Positions 11,568 through 21,472 of a stretch of 64,000 nucleotides of DNA are shown in pieces. Origin of the DNA: Tilletia caries (lineage: Eukaryota; Basidiomycota; Exobasidiomycetes; Tilletiales; Tilletiaceae); contig JALUTQ010000037.1 in the NCBI GenBank assembly GCA_032718865.1, positions 868,001 to 932,000 of the forward strand, written 5' to 3'. Under the pieces are notes generated by a model, which searched no databases, was not told the origin of the DNA, and worked only from the letters and a program-made list of their open reading frames with translations. Both the position numbers and the translations under genes were made by a program. Within the stretch, counting starts at the first letter, position 1. Each line of letters begins with the position of its first letter.

Positions 11568-11800
11568 AGGCCGTCCATGATCCTGACTGCAGACCTTTTT
11601 TTCTTCTCCAGGCCTCCCCATTCTCATCATTGAGCCCTCTCACGACTACTCTTTGCTCTTTCTCTCTATCTCTCTCCTCTTTACGATTCTACGACTCCAA
11701 CACGTCGCGACAGCAACATCACTGTATACCTTCATCGACCCAACGGACGACTTTCGATTCAACAAATAGGACCATCAACATCAAGCGATACACTCCCAAG

Positions 11801-13217
11801 ATGACCGCCACCAACCGATCATTCTTCCTGCTCATCGTCGCCTTTCTGGCCGCTGCAAACATGACCTTCGCCCTCCCAGCGTCTGGGCGGTCCACGGATC
11901 CCTCTCGACGTCTGGTTGGCGCCGTCGTGGGCGGCGTTAACACAGCAGCATGCAAGCTCACGAACAGCTGCAAGCCCGTCACCACGGCTTCAACAACCAA
12001 ACCAACATACGCGGCCAAGGTTATCGCTGCGGGCAACTCGGTCCGTCCTACGCCCACCATCGTCTGGACCATTCCCTTCTTCCCGGCGTTGATGCCCGCA
12101 AAGACGACAACCTATACCTCCATCAAGACTGCCACAGTCACCGTCACCTCGACTAAGACTACGGTGGCCTCGGTAACAAGTACAGCCACTGCAACAAAGA
12201 CGGTCTCTGGCGTTACTACCGTGCTCACTTCCGTCACGGTCGTCCCCGTCACCACTGTCGTACCTGTCATCACGGTAGTGACCACAACAACGAACGTCCC
12301 TGTCACTACGACAGTGGTTCCAACCACCTCAGCTGGAACACCTACGACGAGCTTCATCACCACCGCCGTTGCTGCCACTCCCACATCGATCGCTACCGGC
12401 GACCCTACGACGCCTGAGCAACAAGCCGTCGTCGATACCCAGTACGTTTCTGTTCCAATTCCCCTCGCTTATCTTTTCCCCTTCAATGAGCTGACCTGTC
12501 CTTCACCACCCACAGCAATGCCTACCGCGCCAAGCACAACGCCCCCGCTCTCACATGGAACAACACACTTGCCGCGTGAGTATATGAACATCACCAACAT
12601 AAGTCTTTCCCCAAGCTCACACTTTGTCTCAACCTTGCCGCCGAAACTTCTAGCTTCGCCAAGAACCACGCCAGCAAATGCATCTGGGCACACAGTGCCG
12701 GGCCTTACGGCGAGAACGGAGCGGCGACGGTAGGCACGCCGGTGACCATGGCCGCCGCTGCGGACATGTGGTACAACGAGATCAAGGCCTACAACTTCTC
12801 AGCTTCGAACTTCTCCGAGGAGACGGGTCATTTCAGTCAGCTCGTGTGGAAGAGCTCCCGCACGGTGGGATGTGCTGTCGTCCAGTGCACGCCTCAGCAG
12901 CTCGGCTTTTCGTGGACTGGGCCGGAGATGGCGTCCAACATTTGGTGCGAGGTGAGTACTTTTGACCTTCTTCCATCATGAATCCCTGATCGCCTTGCCT
13001 GCCCCTTCGATCTTCATTTCTGATCCCTCTTCCCACCTTCTGGTCCCCATCGCTCCCTCTGCAGTACTCCAACTTGCCCGGAAACGTGATGGGCCAATTC
13101 GACACCAACGTCATTCCTCCTACCGGCGTGCCCCTTGTCAACGGCATCGTCTCGAGCGTGCCCATTGCCAGCGGCGTTCTCTCAACGGTGTTGGGAAGAA
13201 GCCCTTTGACTGCCTGA
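11801..13217 (+). CDS. Secreted CAP/PR-1 superfamily protein with Thr/Val-rich stalk (paralog 2)
   Basis: Exons 11801..12441, 12516..12575, 12654..12951 and 13065..13217 give 383 aa. The ATG at 11801 is the first giving a clean signal peptide (FFLLIVAFLAAANMTFALP); the frame extends further 5' but without need. A short Cys-containing segment (ACKLTNSCKP) also occurs in paralog 1. A Thr/Val-rich stalk follows, then the CAP domain: HNAYRAKHN, WAHSAGPYGENG, SEETGHFSQLVW, WCEYSNLPGN. The C-terminal tail is longer and more hydrophobic than in paralog 1 (VPIASGVLSTVLGRSPLTA). All three introns fall at the same codon and phase as in paralog 1, so the two genes come from one ancestor. Likely role: secreted, wall-associated or free lipid-binding protein (inference from the family). 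Confidence 0.9.
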
Positions 13218-14212
13218 AGACAGAACGAACCCTCCCTCTCAAGCTCGGCATCCCATCCCAGTTCACACATATCGATCTTCGCTGTGCGACGTTCGACCCA
13301 TTCGGAAAATTCCTCTTTTGCGACCCGACTTTACGAAAACCCAGCACTCCTTCTTCTGCTCGCTACTCTGCTGTATCACCAACTCTGTTCCCTTCCGCCC
13401 TCTTTCACTCAGGAAAACCTTCCAGTCACCGTCACCCCCTGTATAGTTCGACTTCCCCTCTTGTATCCTGTATATCATCAACGTACCCAAACCAAACGAA
13501 TAACGAATCAAACACCAAAATTGCACATACCTTTCCTGTTCGGAGTCAACCGCGTCAACCGGCCCTACGAGCTCGTCGTGAACATACCTTTCGGATCGCA
13601 TCTACAGTATTGAAGCCTGTGATATTGGAAGCGTCGACGTTCTTCGCCTCTTGCTCTCTCAGCCAGCTTTTTTGAGCGAGTGAGGGAGGAAGAAGCCGTG
13701 ATATCCGGAGATCCTCCTCCTCCTTCTCTTGACGATCGAAACGCGATGCGCTGAAAGGTTCAACCGGCACCACTACCCCTGCCTCAAGTCATCTCCTGCA
13801 CACTGCATCGCCGAACCGCCTACTCTCGCGACTCGTCGTCAGCAATGGCAAGGACGAGTGCGGGAGCACCATCTTACGGCCAACATCAACGTCATTGACT
13901 TCGCTCTGGGTCAGGAGGAGGAAACCTGGAGCAGCATCGCCACGGACTTCTTGCACAAGTGGGCCTCGTCTCTCTCTCTCGCGCCTATCCCTGATGAAGC
14001 GGAACCCGAGTCGCGTTGAATGGCTGGTGATCAGCGCCCTTGATGCATTATTCGTCCCTTCTTATGGGCCAGCACAAGGCTAGTTTCATTGCGTAGCGAT
14101 TTTCTTCACATGTTTTTAAAGCGACCAGCCCCGTCAGAGTGGTAGCAATCTTAAACCCCCCCCTTCCATCTTTGCCAATCCCAACCATTACCAACTCAAA
14201 CTCGCAGGCATC
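13218..14212. other. Intergenic region between CAP gene 2 and TIM8
   Basis: Almost 1 kb holding the 3' flank of the CAP gene and the TIM8 promoter. Open frames here begin with non-ATG codons and resemble no protein. No strong motif is seen. Confidence 0.4.
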
Positions 14213-14706
14213 ATGTCGTCCGTCGCAGACCTCCCCCTCTCAGAAGCAGGTGAGCCCCTGACTTGCCCGCGCGCGCGTTCAGATCTCTGCAAGAACTGAC
14301 CCACCGATGTTGTTCCCCACCGCAGACAAGAAGGAGATGCAGACCTTCCTCGAAGGCGAATCGGCCCGCGCACGCGTACAGGCCACCATTCACGACTTGA
14401 CCAACATGTGCTGGACCAAGTGTAAGGGGACGTCCTCCATCAGCTCCGACTTCAACCGTGGCGAGGCCGCGTGTCTGTCCAACTGCGTCGAGCGGTGAGT
14501 TCATGATAAGCTGCGCGATGGGAGGAGAGGTGGCTTACTCAACAGTGTTCTGCACCTCAGATTCTTGGACACATCACTACACGTTGTGCGTATTCGTGAA
14601 GTCCTGCCTCGATTTGATCTCGTAAGGCTGACTAGATGCTTTGCCTCCTCAACAGGTAAACCAAATCAACCAGATGGGTCAGCAGGGGGGTGCCTCTGGT
14701 CACTGA
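14213..14706 (+). CDS. TIM8: Mitochondrial intermembrane-space chaperone Tim8
   Basis: Four short exons (14213..14249, 14326..14494, 14561..14585, 14656..14706) give 93 aa, the normal size of small Tim proteins. The twin CX3C motif is intact: Cys41-WTK-Cys45 and Cys62-LSN-Cys66, with 16 residues between the pairs. FLEGESARARVQATIHDLTNMCW and CLSNCVERFLDTSLHVVNQI match Tim8/DDP1 rather than Tim9, 10 or 13. With Tim13 it escorts hydrophobic precursors such as Tim23 across the intermembrane space. The third exon is only 25 nt. The gene converges with CSN4, with 181 bp between stop codons. Confidence 0.93.
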
Positions 14707-14887
14707 AATCGCAAACTAAATGCCACTTGGACTGGAGCACGAAGCGGACTGGAAAGCGTGAAGGTCGGATGTTAGGAAGTTGTGCGGTCGTTGCAGGCAA
14801 AGCTCAGGTTCCGCAGATCCCAAATGAAGCGCGCTGCAAAGCAGTAACGCTTGCGAAACGCAGCATCTCGAAGCTGGCAAATGACAT

Positions 14888-16771
14888 CTACACAGGAGCA
14901 CTAACAGGCTCGGCCGCCGTCGCACTCGCAACCGCCGTGCTCACCACCCCTCCCATCTTGCTAATCCTCTGAAACACATCCTCCAGCGCCGACGCCGTCC
15001 GGCCAATCTGGACATCCCACCGACGGGTATACACCGAGCGAACCTCGAACCCCTCTCCCGTCCCACTCCCATCCCCACCGGCCAGGTCAGCCAGGGGCGA
15101 AGTCGTCATCCCGCCCACCGCAGATGGACGACCGCCAGCGTCGTCAGCCGCTTCAGCACCGGCGCCACCACTACCGCTCCCCTCCACCTCGGCCCCGTGC
15201 GCCAAGAAGGTCAGGACACCTTCCACCTGATCAATCTCCGCATGCAACCTCCGCTCTTTGATCATCCTACTCGCAATGGTCTCTGCGCCAAAGGTGCTCA
15301 TGTCCAGCAGGGATCCCAGGCCGGAGAGGGTGATGGTGGTGTAGATTTTCGAGGCGGCGAGCAGGTTGTGTTCGATGATGGCCCGTTCGAGGACTGTTCG
15401 GGGTGAATGCCGTTTGCTTGCGGCGATGGCTGAAGCTGAAGCTGAAGAAGACGACGCGCCACCCGCGTCCATCTCCGTATCCGTCGCCCGAGCAGACTCG
15501 TTCGTCTGCGCAATGGCAAGCATCGCCTTCTCGTTCGCGCTGGGCATCAATATTGCCTTTTGATGCGGGGCCAGCATCTCCTCGAAGGCGGCGATCTCCT
15601 TGGGTCGGACGATCTGTTGGAGGAAGACCTTGGTCAGGATGGCAGTTTGGTGCGAGGGAAGGTTGGCCGTTCGTTCGTCGCGGATGAGCGTTCCGAGAAT
15701 ACGCGTTCGTGTGACACCAGCCGGAGCGAGGACGGCCGCTGTCACCGCTGCGGATCTACAGTAGATGAATTCAAGTCAAGTCAGTCCTCTTCTCGAAACA
15801 GGCATACATGCGCATGATTCGAGAAGGTTATGGACTCACAGCATATGCTCTCGTTCGGAAGGGTCAATCTCAGCAACGTAACTCAGCTTGTGGAAACGCA
15901 TCGCGGCCTCTGCGAACTTCTTCTGAGAGTCATAAATGCGAGCCTGACACAGTTGGAAATGAAGCGAAAGTTCCCTTCCTTCCTGAATCGCTTCCTTCGT
16001 AGCTTGCTCCCCGGTTCCAGCTGAGGACGATGTAGGATCGGAGGCTGCCGCCGTCGCTTCTGCCGCACTCAAGTCGAGCGTGCCAAACGTCCGTGATGAG
16101 GCTCCGGGCACGGAGTGGATCAGCAGACTGGCGCGCTTGAGGAATATGTCGGCCTGGATGGGATCGTCCCCCTCGATGAAGAGCCGTACGATGCGCATAT
16201 ACGTGCGCAGCCGGAACAGATTCGAGACATTGCGCTGTCCCGGACTGCCATCGAGTGGGATCCCCTGCAACGCCCTCGCCGCTCGAACCCAATCGTGTTC
16301 GGCTTCGAGGATGGAGGAGAGGACGATGCGGAGCTGGGTTGCTTGTTCTTCGAAGGAGAGGACTTTCGGCTGGAGACGTTCGAGCGCATCGTCGATGATG
16401 TTGGTTCGGGTGTCTGGGCTGTCGATCGCTCTCCTGGTCCGACTGCTCCCGCTGCTCTGCATCACCGCATCGTCGTCATCCTTCGTCTCCCCGCCTGCGC
16501 CACCAGTATCCTCCGAATCGCGCGCCTCGGAGAGAATCTTGTGGAACGCAGAGAGGACATTGCGTCCGACGACGAGGCCGCCTCCGGTCGAGTTGAGGTC
16601 CGAGAAGGCGGCTGCGTCGAGGTAGTCGGCTGTGAGGGACTCGAGGGCGTTGGACGGGAGTTCGCTCTCCGGGCGGTCGACGGTCTGTCGGTAGAGCTCG
16701 ATGTACGCGTCTGAGCGGCTCGTGGCTGGCTGCGCTGCGATGTCCGCGAGCTGTGCTGCGAAGTCTGCCAT
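14888..16771 (-). CDS. CSN4: COP9 signalosome subunit 4
   Basis: Two exons, complement(15840..16771 and 14888..15755), give 599 aa, against about 400 for animal CSN4. The start at ATG 16771 (MADFAAQ) is the first ATG. Helical-repeat residues (LQPKVLSFEEQATQLRIVL, NLFRLRTYMRIVRLFIEGDD, AQARIYDSQKKFAEAAMRFH) lead into a PCI domain ending LERAIIEHNLLAASKIYTTI... and IDQVEGVLTF, closer to CSN4 than to proteasome Rpn5. The complex removes Nedd8 from cullins. The excess length comes from three Ser/Gly/Asp-rich inserts: near residues 110-145, in the middle (MDAGGASSSS...), and between the winged helix and the last helix. It shares a 307-bp promoter with the divergent QNQG-repeat gene. Confidence 0.88.
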
Positions 16772-17078
16772 TCTCTCTTTCTCTATGCTGTCTATGCTGT
16801 CTGTGTGTGCGAGTATGCTATCCTCGCAGCTGGAGGAAGTCAAGTGGACAGTGCGAAGGGCGAGTGTGTGAGTGAGTGAGTCGGCGATTCGGACGGTTCG
16901 GTATTTCCGGTTTCCGGCTTACAAAGCGCCGTGACTTCCGGAAGGGACGACTGCCATGTGAGCTCCTCTTCGTCTCATCGCGGTCCTCCTCGCTGCCGTC
17001 GACCAACAGCAAGTCGTCGCCCTCACCCTCGCTCTCCTCCTCGCCCTCGCCCTCGCCTTCTCGACTTGCGCACCCACC
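16772..17078. promoter_or_regulatory. Bidirectional promoter CSN4 / QNQG-repeat gene
   Basis: This 307-bp divergent space has a GTGTGAGTGAGT run near 16864-16880 and a strongly CT-rich stretch at 16960-17065, probably the leader of the plus-strand gene. That CT stretch is also open in the downstream gene's frame (see findings). No TATA box is seen. Confidence 0.35.
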
Positions 17079-17927
17079 ATGTCTGCTCTACAGCCCCGCC
17101 AGCAAAACCAGGGCCAGAATCAAGGCCAAAACCAGGGCCAAAACCAAGGTCAAAACCAAGGGCAAAACCAGGGACAGAATCAAGGTCAGAACCAAGGTCA
17201 GAACCAGGGACAGAACCAGGGGCAAAACCAGGGTCAGAATCAGGGTCAGAACCAGCCCGCGGCCGCAGCACCCACAGCAACCACCGCTACCATCCCGCAA
17301 ACGGCCGCAGCAGGAGGCATCACCATCACCAAACCAGACCAAACCGCCCCAGCATCGTACTACAAGATCGCATCCGGCGTCCCCGTAACCTTCGGCTGGA
17401 ACTTCACCTCCGTCATCGCCACCCCGGCCACCCTGCACGTCCAAGCGTACTGCCCTGCCAACAGCGTCACCTACACCCTCTCGCCCCAGACTGGTATTCC
17501 CGGGAATGTGCTGGACTACACATGGGATCCCTATGCATACTCGCTCAGTGCGGCAGCGAACAACTTGCCACAGCTGATTGAGGCGACGTATCGGTTGCAA
17601 ATCTTTGACGAGCGTGGGTTGGACGCGCCTGCGAATGTTGGAGGTCGGATGGCACCCAACAGCAAAGTGTCGTTTGCCCTGTACATACCCAAGTCATATA
17701 CAGCTCTCGCTGGTGAGTTCATTTCCTGACAAGCAAAGCACATGTATGGGCGCTGACCGTTTTTTCCCCTCCCCTCCCGAAATTGTGTGCTCTCAGACGG
17801 ATGGGCATGCCCGGGATGCAGTGGCGCCACTCATTTGCAGTCTCTGAGTCCATTGATCACCATGTTCGTCGCGGTCCTTACATGCATGTTCTTCGGCGGC
17901 TGGTCCGTAGTCGGGCGGCAAAGATGA
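17079..17927 (+). CDS. QNQG-repeat membrane-anchored protein, uncharacterised fungal family (possibly DUF7137)
   Basis: Exons 17079..17712 and 17797..17927 give 254 aa from the first ATG. After MSALQPRQ comes a run of nearly 13 QNQG units (17103-17255), then a conserved beta-rich domain (YYKIASGVPVTFGWNFTSV, LHVQAYCPANSVTYTLSP, VLDYTWDPYAYSLS, EATYRLQIFDERGLDAP, KVSFALYIPKSY). Then come two close Cys (ACPGC) and a C-terminal TM helix (LITMFVAVLTCMFFGGW) before a short basic tail. I believe the domain corresponds to the fungal DUF7137 family, recalled and not searched. Such proteins normally have a signal peptide; here a hydrophobic Leu/Ala-rich stretch is in frame just upstream (from 16962) but has no ATG, so the true N-terminus may lie in an unseen exon. 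Confidence 0.72.
17103..17255 (+). repeat. 12-bp coding minisatellite (QNQG)n
   Basis: There are 12.75 copies of a 12-bp unit of the form CAgAACCAgGGn. Synonymous third positions (CAA/CAG, AAC/AAT, GGC/GGT/GGG) vary between copies while the protein stays constant, so selection on the peptide is likely. The same repeat opens long spurious frames on both strands. Confidence 0.9.
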
Positions 17928-18475
17928 GGGCAAAGATGATATGTCTCCCAGCGCAAGGACCATATTTCCTCCCCCCCCACCCAAACACGACAAGACGGAC
18001 AACCAGACGAGGCTGTCCCACGAACGATCCATCTCCACCAACGCATACACCCGGACAATATTTTCTCCCTCTTTTTCTCCTCAGTTACCACGGACAGCAT
18101 CGCAAGCGCCTAATCTTGTGGCCCTGCAAGCATTTCTCCCACTCTCGGTACGGGACGAACCTTTTATGACCGCTGCCTCGTCCTGGCGCGCGTCGCGATC
18201 CTAGGACTTCCCTTCATCTAATGTTAAAAAGGCGCCTTGGTTATCACGTCCATATATAGAAGTTCCTCTCCCGCACCGAGTTTATGGACTCTTGCCCCCC
18301 TCGTCGCCGATTCGCGCCTCCTCTCTCTCTCCCAATTTCCGCGCTCTCCCTCTCTTGAACTGTAACTCTACGTAAATCGAGATCCATAAGTAGGAGAGGG
18401 GACGGACCACCAAGGCTTCGGTCCGGGACTGCAGTGCATTCGTCTCCTTCTACATATAGTGATATGAACCGACCT
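17928..18475. other. Convergent 3' flanks of the QNQG gene and MDM35
   Basis: This stretch of 548 bp lies between two convergent stop codons. No coding frame or structured element is recognised. Confidence 0.4.
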
Positions 18476-19185
18476 CTATGACAGTGGCTTCTCGAAGATC
18501 TGTTCTTGGTTCGCAGCCTGTGCGAACGGGAAGGGCTCGTTCCCATTCCCCTCAGCTGCACCCGCAGCCGTGCCCTCGCCCGTGCCAGCGCCCGCGCCGC
18601 CGCCGCTCGTCGTGTGCGAAGGGAATGGAAAGGGATTGATCCGCCGTGCCTCATGGATGAGCGGGACCAGGTTCTTCTCCTTCACCGCGCGCTGATGAAA
18701 GGGGGGTTGGGCAGGAGGATGAGCAACAGTACCCATAGCGTGGGGCCTTTCATCTCGAGAATACGCACCCTTACACAACCAGAATACGACTTGAAGAGCT
18801 CGTCACAGGCGCTGTAGCCCCGCACCAGCTCGTCCGCGGACGCAGGTTCTGTCCGGGTTAGCGACTGTTTTGAGCTACCGCCGAGGGACGATGCGGGAAT
18901 TGAAGTCGCCGTGCTGCTCGCCAGACTGTCGCTGCTCGCACTTGCACCCGATGAAGACGAGGAGGAGGAGGAGGAAGAGCCACCTCCGAAGCCGAACCAG
19001 CCGCCGGAGCTTCTCTTCCGCTGATCGGTCGGAGGTGTCGCTGTTTCCGATGGTTTGGCAGTAGAGGGCGAGGCTTGCTGCTGTTGCGGGATGGACCCGA
19101 GCTCGAGGGCGGTCCGGAACCAGGCGCTGAAGCAGGAGTCGTAGGCGTGCTTGAGCGGCGTGCAGGCTGGGTCGAGGGACTCCAT
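18476..19185 (-). CDS. MDM35: Mdm35/TRIAP1-family twin-CX9C protein with expanded linker
   Basis: Two exons, complement(18769..19185 and 18476..18691), give 210 aa. The donor is placed at AGG|GTGCGT because it gives CVRRAVKEKNLVPL, aligning exactly with the family's CVQKAIKEKEI. Twin CX9C: Cys8-Cys18 (CTPLKHAYDSC) and Cys127-Cys137 (CDELFKSYSGC). Mdm35 is imported by Mia40 into the intermembrane space and holds Ups1/Ups2 for phospholipid transfer between mitochondrial membranes. In TRIAP1 (76 aa) the two CX9C helices are joined by a short turn; here about 108 residues of Ser/Gly-rich sequence separate them, and the C-terminus carries a further Gly/Ala/Asn-rich tail. Divergent from TRM44 (244 bp). 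Confidence 0.85.
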
Positions 19186-19429
19186 CGTTTGCGAGTGGTT
19201 TGATGTTGATGCGTGTCGGTGACCAGTGGGACGATGGGCGAGGTAGGTTTATAGGGAAGAGAGGAAGGGGGAAGTGAACTTCACGCGCACAGACTTCGGG
19301 AAGTTCTTCCTTCTTCCTGACCTCGACGACGCTCCGTGTGTTTGAAGGAAAGGAGTGAGGAGCAACGCGTGGAAACCGAAGCTGACGTTCTTCGTTCTCC
19401 CCTCTCTGCTCTCTGGGTTTGCTCGCGAA

Positions 19430-21472
19430 ATGCAGTCTGCCGCTTCTTCTGCTCCCGCTCCCGCTCTTCAGCAGGGCAGCGTCCCTCCCCGTCCCAAGGT
19501 TGACATCTCCTACCTAGCCCCCTCCACGGCCCCTCTGCTTCCCACCCATCTGCTTCCCTTCCATCACGATTCATCTCAGTCACAGACAGGATCAGAAGAG
19601 TCCGAGCCAAGATGGCTGGCGATGGGCTCCATGCCGGCCCATGCGCCCGCATCCTCTTTCCGGGTCGTCATCAACGAGCTCACGCGCCATCCGGAACGGA
19701 ACTCGTCGACGATCTTGCGGGCGGACATTCTCCATGAAGATGAGCTTCCAGCTGCGGTGGGGGGTGATAAGGGAGAGAATGCGGAAGGGTGGATGAGGGA
19801 ACGGACGGTTCTTCGGATGTTGTTGCCTGGTCGGCCAAAGATTGATTGGCCCCTGGTGCAGAGCTGTGATCTTTGGAGAAGGACACTGCCTGTAGCGACG
19901 AAATTGGAGGAGGAACATGGTGAAGTAGCGTTGGTATACACGCCCCTCGCAGACGACGACGGAGAGGGAAAAGCGGAGGTCGAAGACTATAGCGTGTCTC
20001 CACGGGCTCGAGCACGCTTACGACCGGCCAAGGAGGACGAGGTCCCGTTCTACCATCCTAAAGTCCGCGGCATCGCCTTCCGCTTCATCCCACGCAGTGA
20101 CAGCGCAGTCGACGGATCGTCCGCGCATACAGACACCCAAGAAGGCCCCTTCGGCACGATCCGAATCGACATCTGTCCCTTCTCCCTCGCCAACCCAACC
20201 ACGCCCTCGCCCTCCCATCCATACCCCCCAACCCACCGCCTAACCCGAACAGTACTCTCCCTCCTCACCACCCTCCACGCCCACACCTGGGGCCACGCGC
20301 ACGCCTACGTCAAACGAGTCCACCACGACATCCTCGTACCCCGGGACCTCTACCAGGACACGTACCTTCAGCTCAAGGCGCGGCATGCGGAGCGCATCGT
20401 AGGGTCGGGCGGTGGGCTCTGGGTCGAGAAGACGGATCCGGAGAAACATGTCTTTGAGGATTTGGGGATTGCGGCTTGGTTGATGTGTTTGTGGAGGGGG
20501 ATGTATCCGGCTGGTACGGTTCCTGTCGGATCTTCGACGACGACGACGATGATGGCGGGTGATGATGGCGACCGGCATCCACCATGGTCGAAGTGGCCGA
20601 GACCTCCGGGCGGGTTTGTGGATGTGGGTTGTGGGAATGGACTGTTGGTTCACCTTCTCCATCTGGAGGGCTACGCCGGGTTCGGGATGGACCTGAGGGA
20701 GCGGAAATCGTGGGATGCCTGGCGAGCCGACGCGCTGTCGAAAAGCCCGCATAACAGCGTACCCGATCTTCGCCAGCTCAGCCTCGACCTGCCCAGCTTG
20801 GTGCTGGACTCCGAGGACGAAGGCGAAGGCGAAGGCACGACAACGGCGGGTACATCAAGTTTGTTCCCCCCGGGAAGCTTCTTGATCGGCAATCACTCAG
20901 ATGAGATCTCGCCTTGGCTTCCTCTCCTCGCTACGGCAGCCGTCTCGCCTGCGAGACTGTCAGACGATGTGGAGATCCAACCTGCGTTTGCGAACATCGC
21001 TTGTTGCCCATTCATGCTCGACGGCACTCGTTTCGGTGCGAAGCGGTATGATTACGGGGGAGATGAGGAGATTCGAAACCTCCTTTTCGGTTCCCAACAT
21101 GTTGACGATGGCGATGACTCCCTCCTGGTGCAACGTACAATCGAAGCCCTCCTTCTCGGTCCACCGGTTGACGCACCCTCAAAAAGCAAGGCGGACACCA
21201 AATCATCATCAAACAACACAGGAAGCTCCCGAAACACAGCCTACCTGCAGTACCTCTCCCACCTGCACCTCCAAGCAGGCTGGGCCATCGAGAAGGAGGC
21301 CCTCCGTATTCCGTCGACGAAGAATTGGGCCTTAGTTGGTCGGACGAGGGTGGGGGTCCATGCGGACGTTCGGGGCAGGATTGAGAGGATGGCGGAGATG
21401 GCCAGGGTGGGTTGGAAGGCTCGCGTACCGGAGGGAAAGGCGGGAGGGGGCTTGCAGGGGAATGGGCATTAA
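19430..21472 (+). CDS. TRM44: tRNA(Ser) Um44 2'-O-methyltransferase
   Basis: One exon, 680 aa. ATG 19430 is the first ATG; the frame upstream has only a GTG. Trm44 methylates the 2'-OH of U44 in cytosolic tRNA-Ser using S-adenosylmethionine. Conserved blocks appear in order: FEDLGIAAWLMCLW, the SAM-binding loop GGFVDVGCGNGLLVHLL (Asp398-Gly404), GYAGFGMDLRERKSW, FLIGNHSDEISPWLPLLA (Gly487-Glu492) and a CCPF motif (Cys525-Cys526) followed by DGTRFGAKRY. The N-terminal 150 residues and a Ser/Asn/Lys stretch near residue 590 are less conserved. The stop codon (21470-21472) is directly followed by the terminal inverted repeat of a MITE-like element, so its 3' UTR is inside that element. Confidence 0.9.
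   Translation: MQSAASSAPAPALQQGSVPPRPKVDISYLAPSTAPLLPTHLLPFHHDSSQSQTGSEESEPRWLAMGSMPAHAPASSFRVVINELTRHPERNSSTILRADILHEDELPAAVGGDKGENAEGWMRERTVLRMLLPGRPKIDWPLVQSCDLWRRTLPVATKLEEEHGEVALVYTPLADDDGEGKAEVEDYSVSPRARARLRPAKEDEVPFYHPKVRGIAFRFIPRSDSAVDGSSAHTDTQEGPFGTIRIDICPFSLANPTTPSPSHPYPPTHRLTRTVLSLLTTLHAHTWGHAHAYVKRVHHDILVPRDLYQDTYLQLKARHAERIVGSGGGLWVEKTDPEKHVFEDLGIAAWLMCLWRGMYPAGTVPVGSSTTTTMMAGDDGDRHPPWSKWPRPPGGFVDVGCGNGLLVHLLHLEGYAGFGMDLRERKSWDAWRADALSKSPHNSVPDLRQLSLDLPSLVLDSEDEGEGEGTTTAGTSSLFPPGSFLIGNHSDEISPWLPLLATAAVSPARLSDDVEIQPAFANIACCPFMLDGTRFGAKRYDYGGDEEIRNLLFGSQHVDDGDDSLLVQRTIEALLLGPPVDAPSKSKADTKSSSNNTGSSRNTAYLQYLSHLHLQAGWAIEKEALRIPSTKNWALVGRTRVGVHADVRGRIERMAEMARVGWKARVPEGKAGGGLQGNGH

Larger units (their letters stand above)
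8767..11800. other. 3-kb gene-free spacer between two divergent CAP genes
   Basis: This is the longest stretch without a supportable gene. Short frames on both strands lack ATG starts, recognisable protein and paired splice sites. The ends carry TATA-like elements for the flanking genes (8919-8924 on the minus strand; 11561-11567 on the plus strand), and 11580-11760 is a CT-rich leader for paralog 2. The rest looks like ordinary intergenic sequence, less GC-biased than the genes around it. A non-coding transcript or a decayed gene cannot be excluded. Confidence 0.45.

Noticed and set aside
13729..14019. 97-codon plus-strand frame before TIM8
   Set aside because: It starts at TTG, has no ATG near the beginning and no domain; it lies in the TIM8 upstream region.
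16876..17600. Three further long frames (two plus, one or more minus) over the QNQG region
   Set aside because: A 12-bp repeat keeps every frame open; only the frame with the conserved domain and splice continuation is credible.
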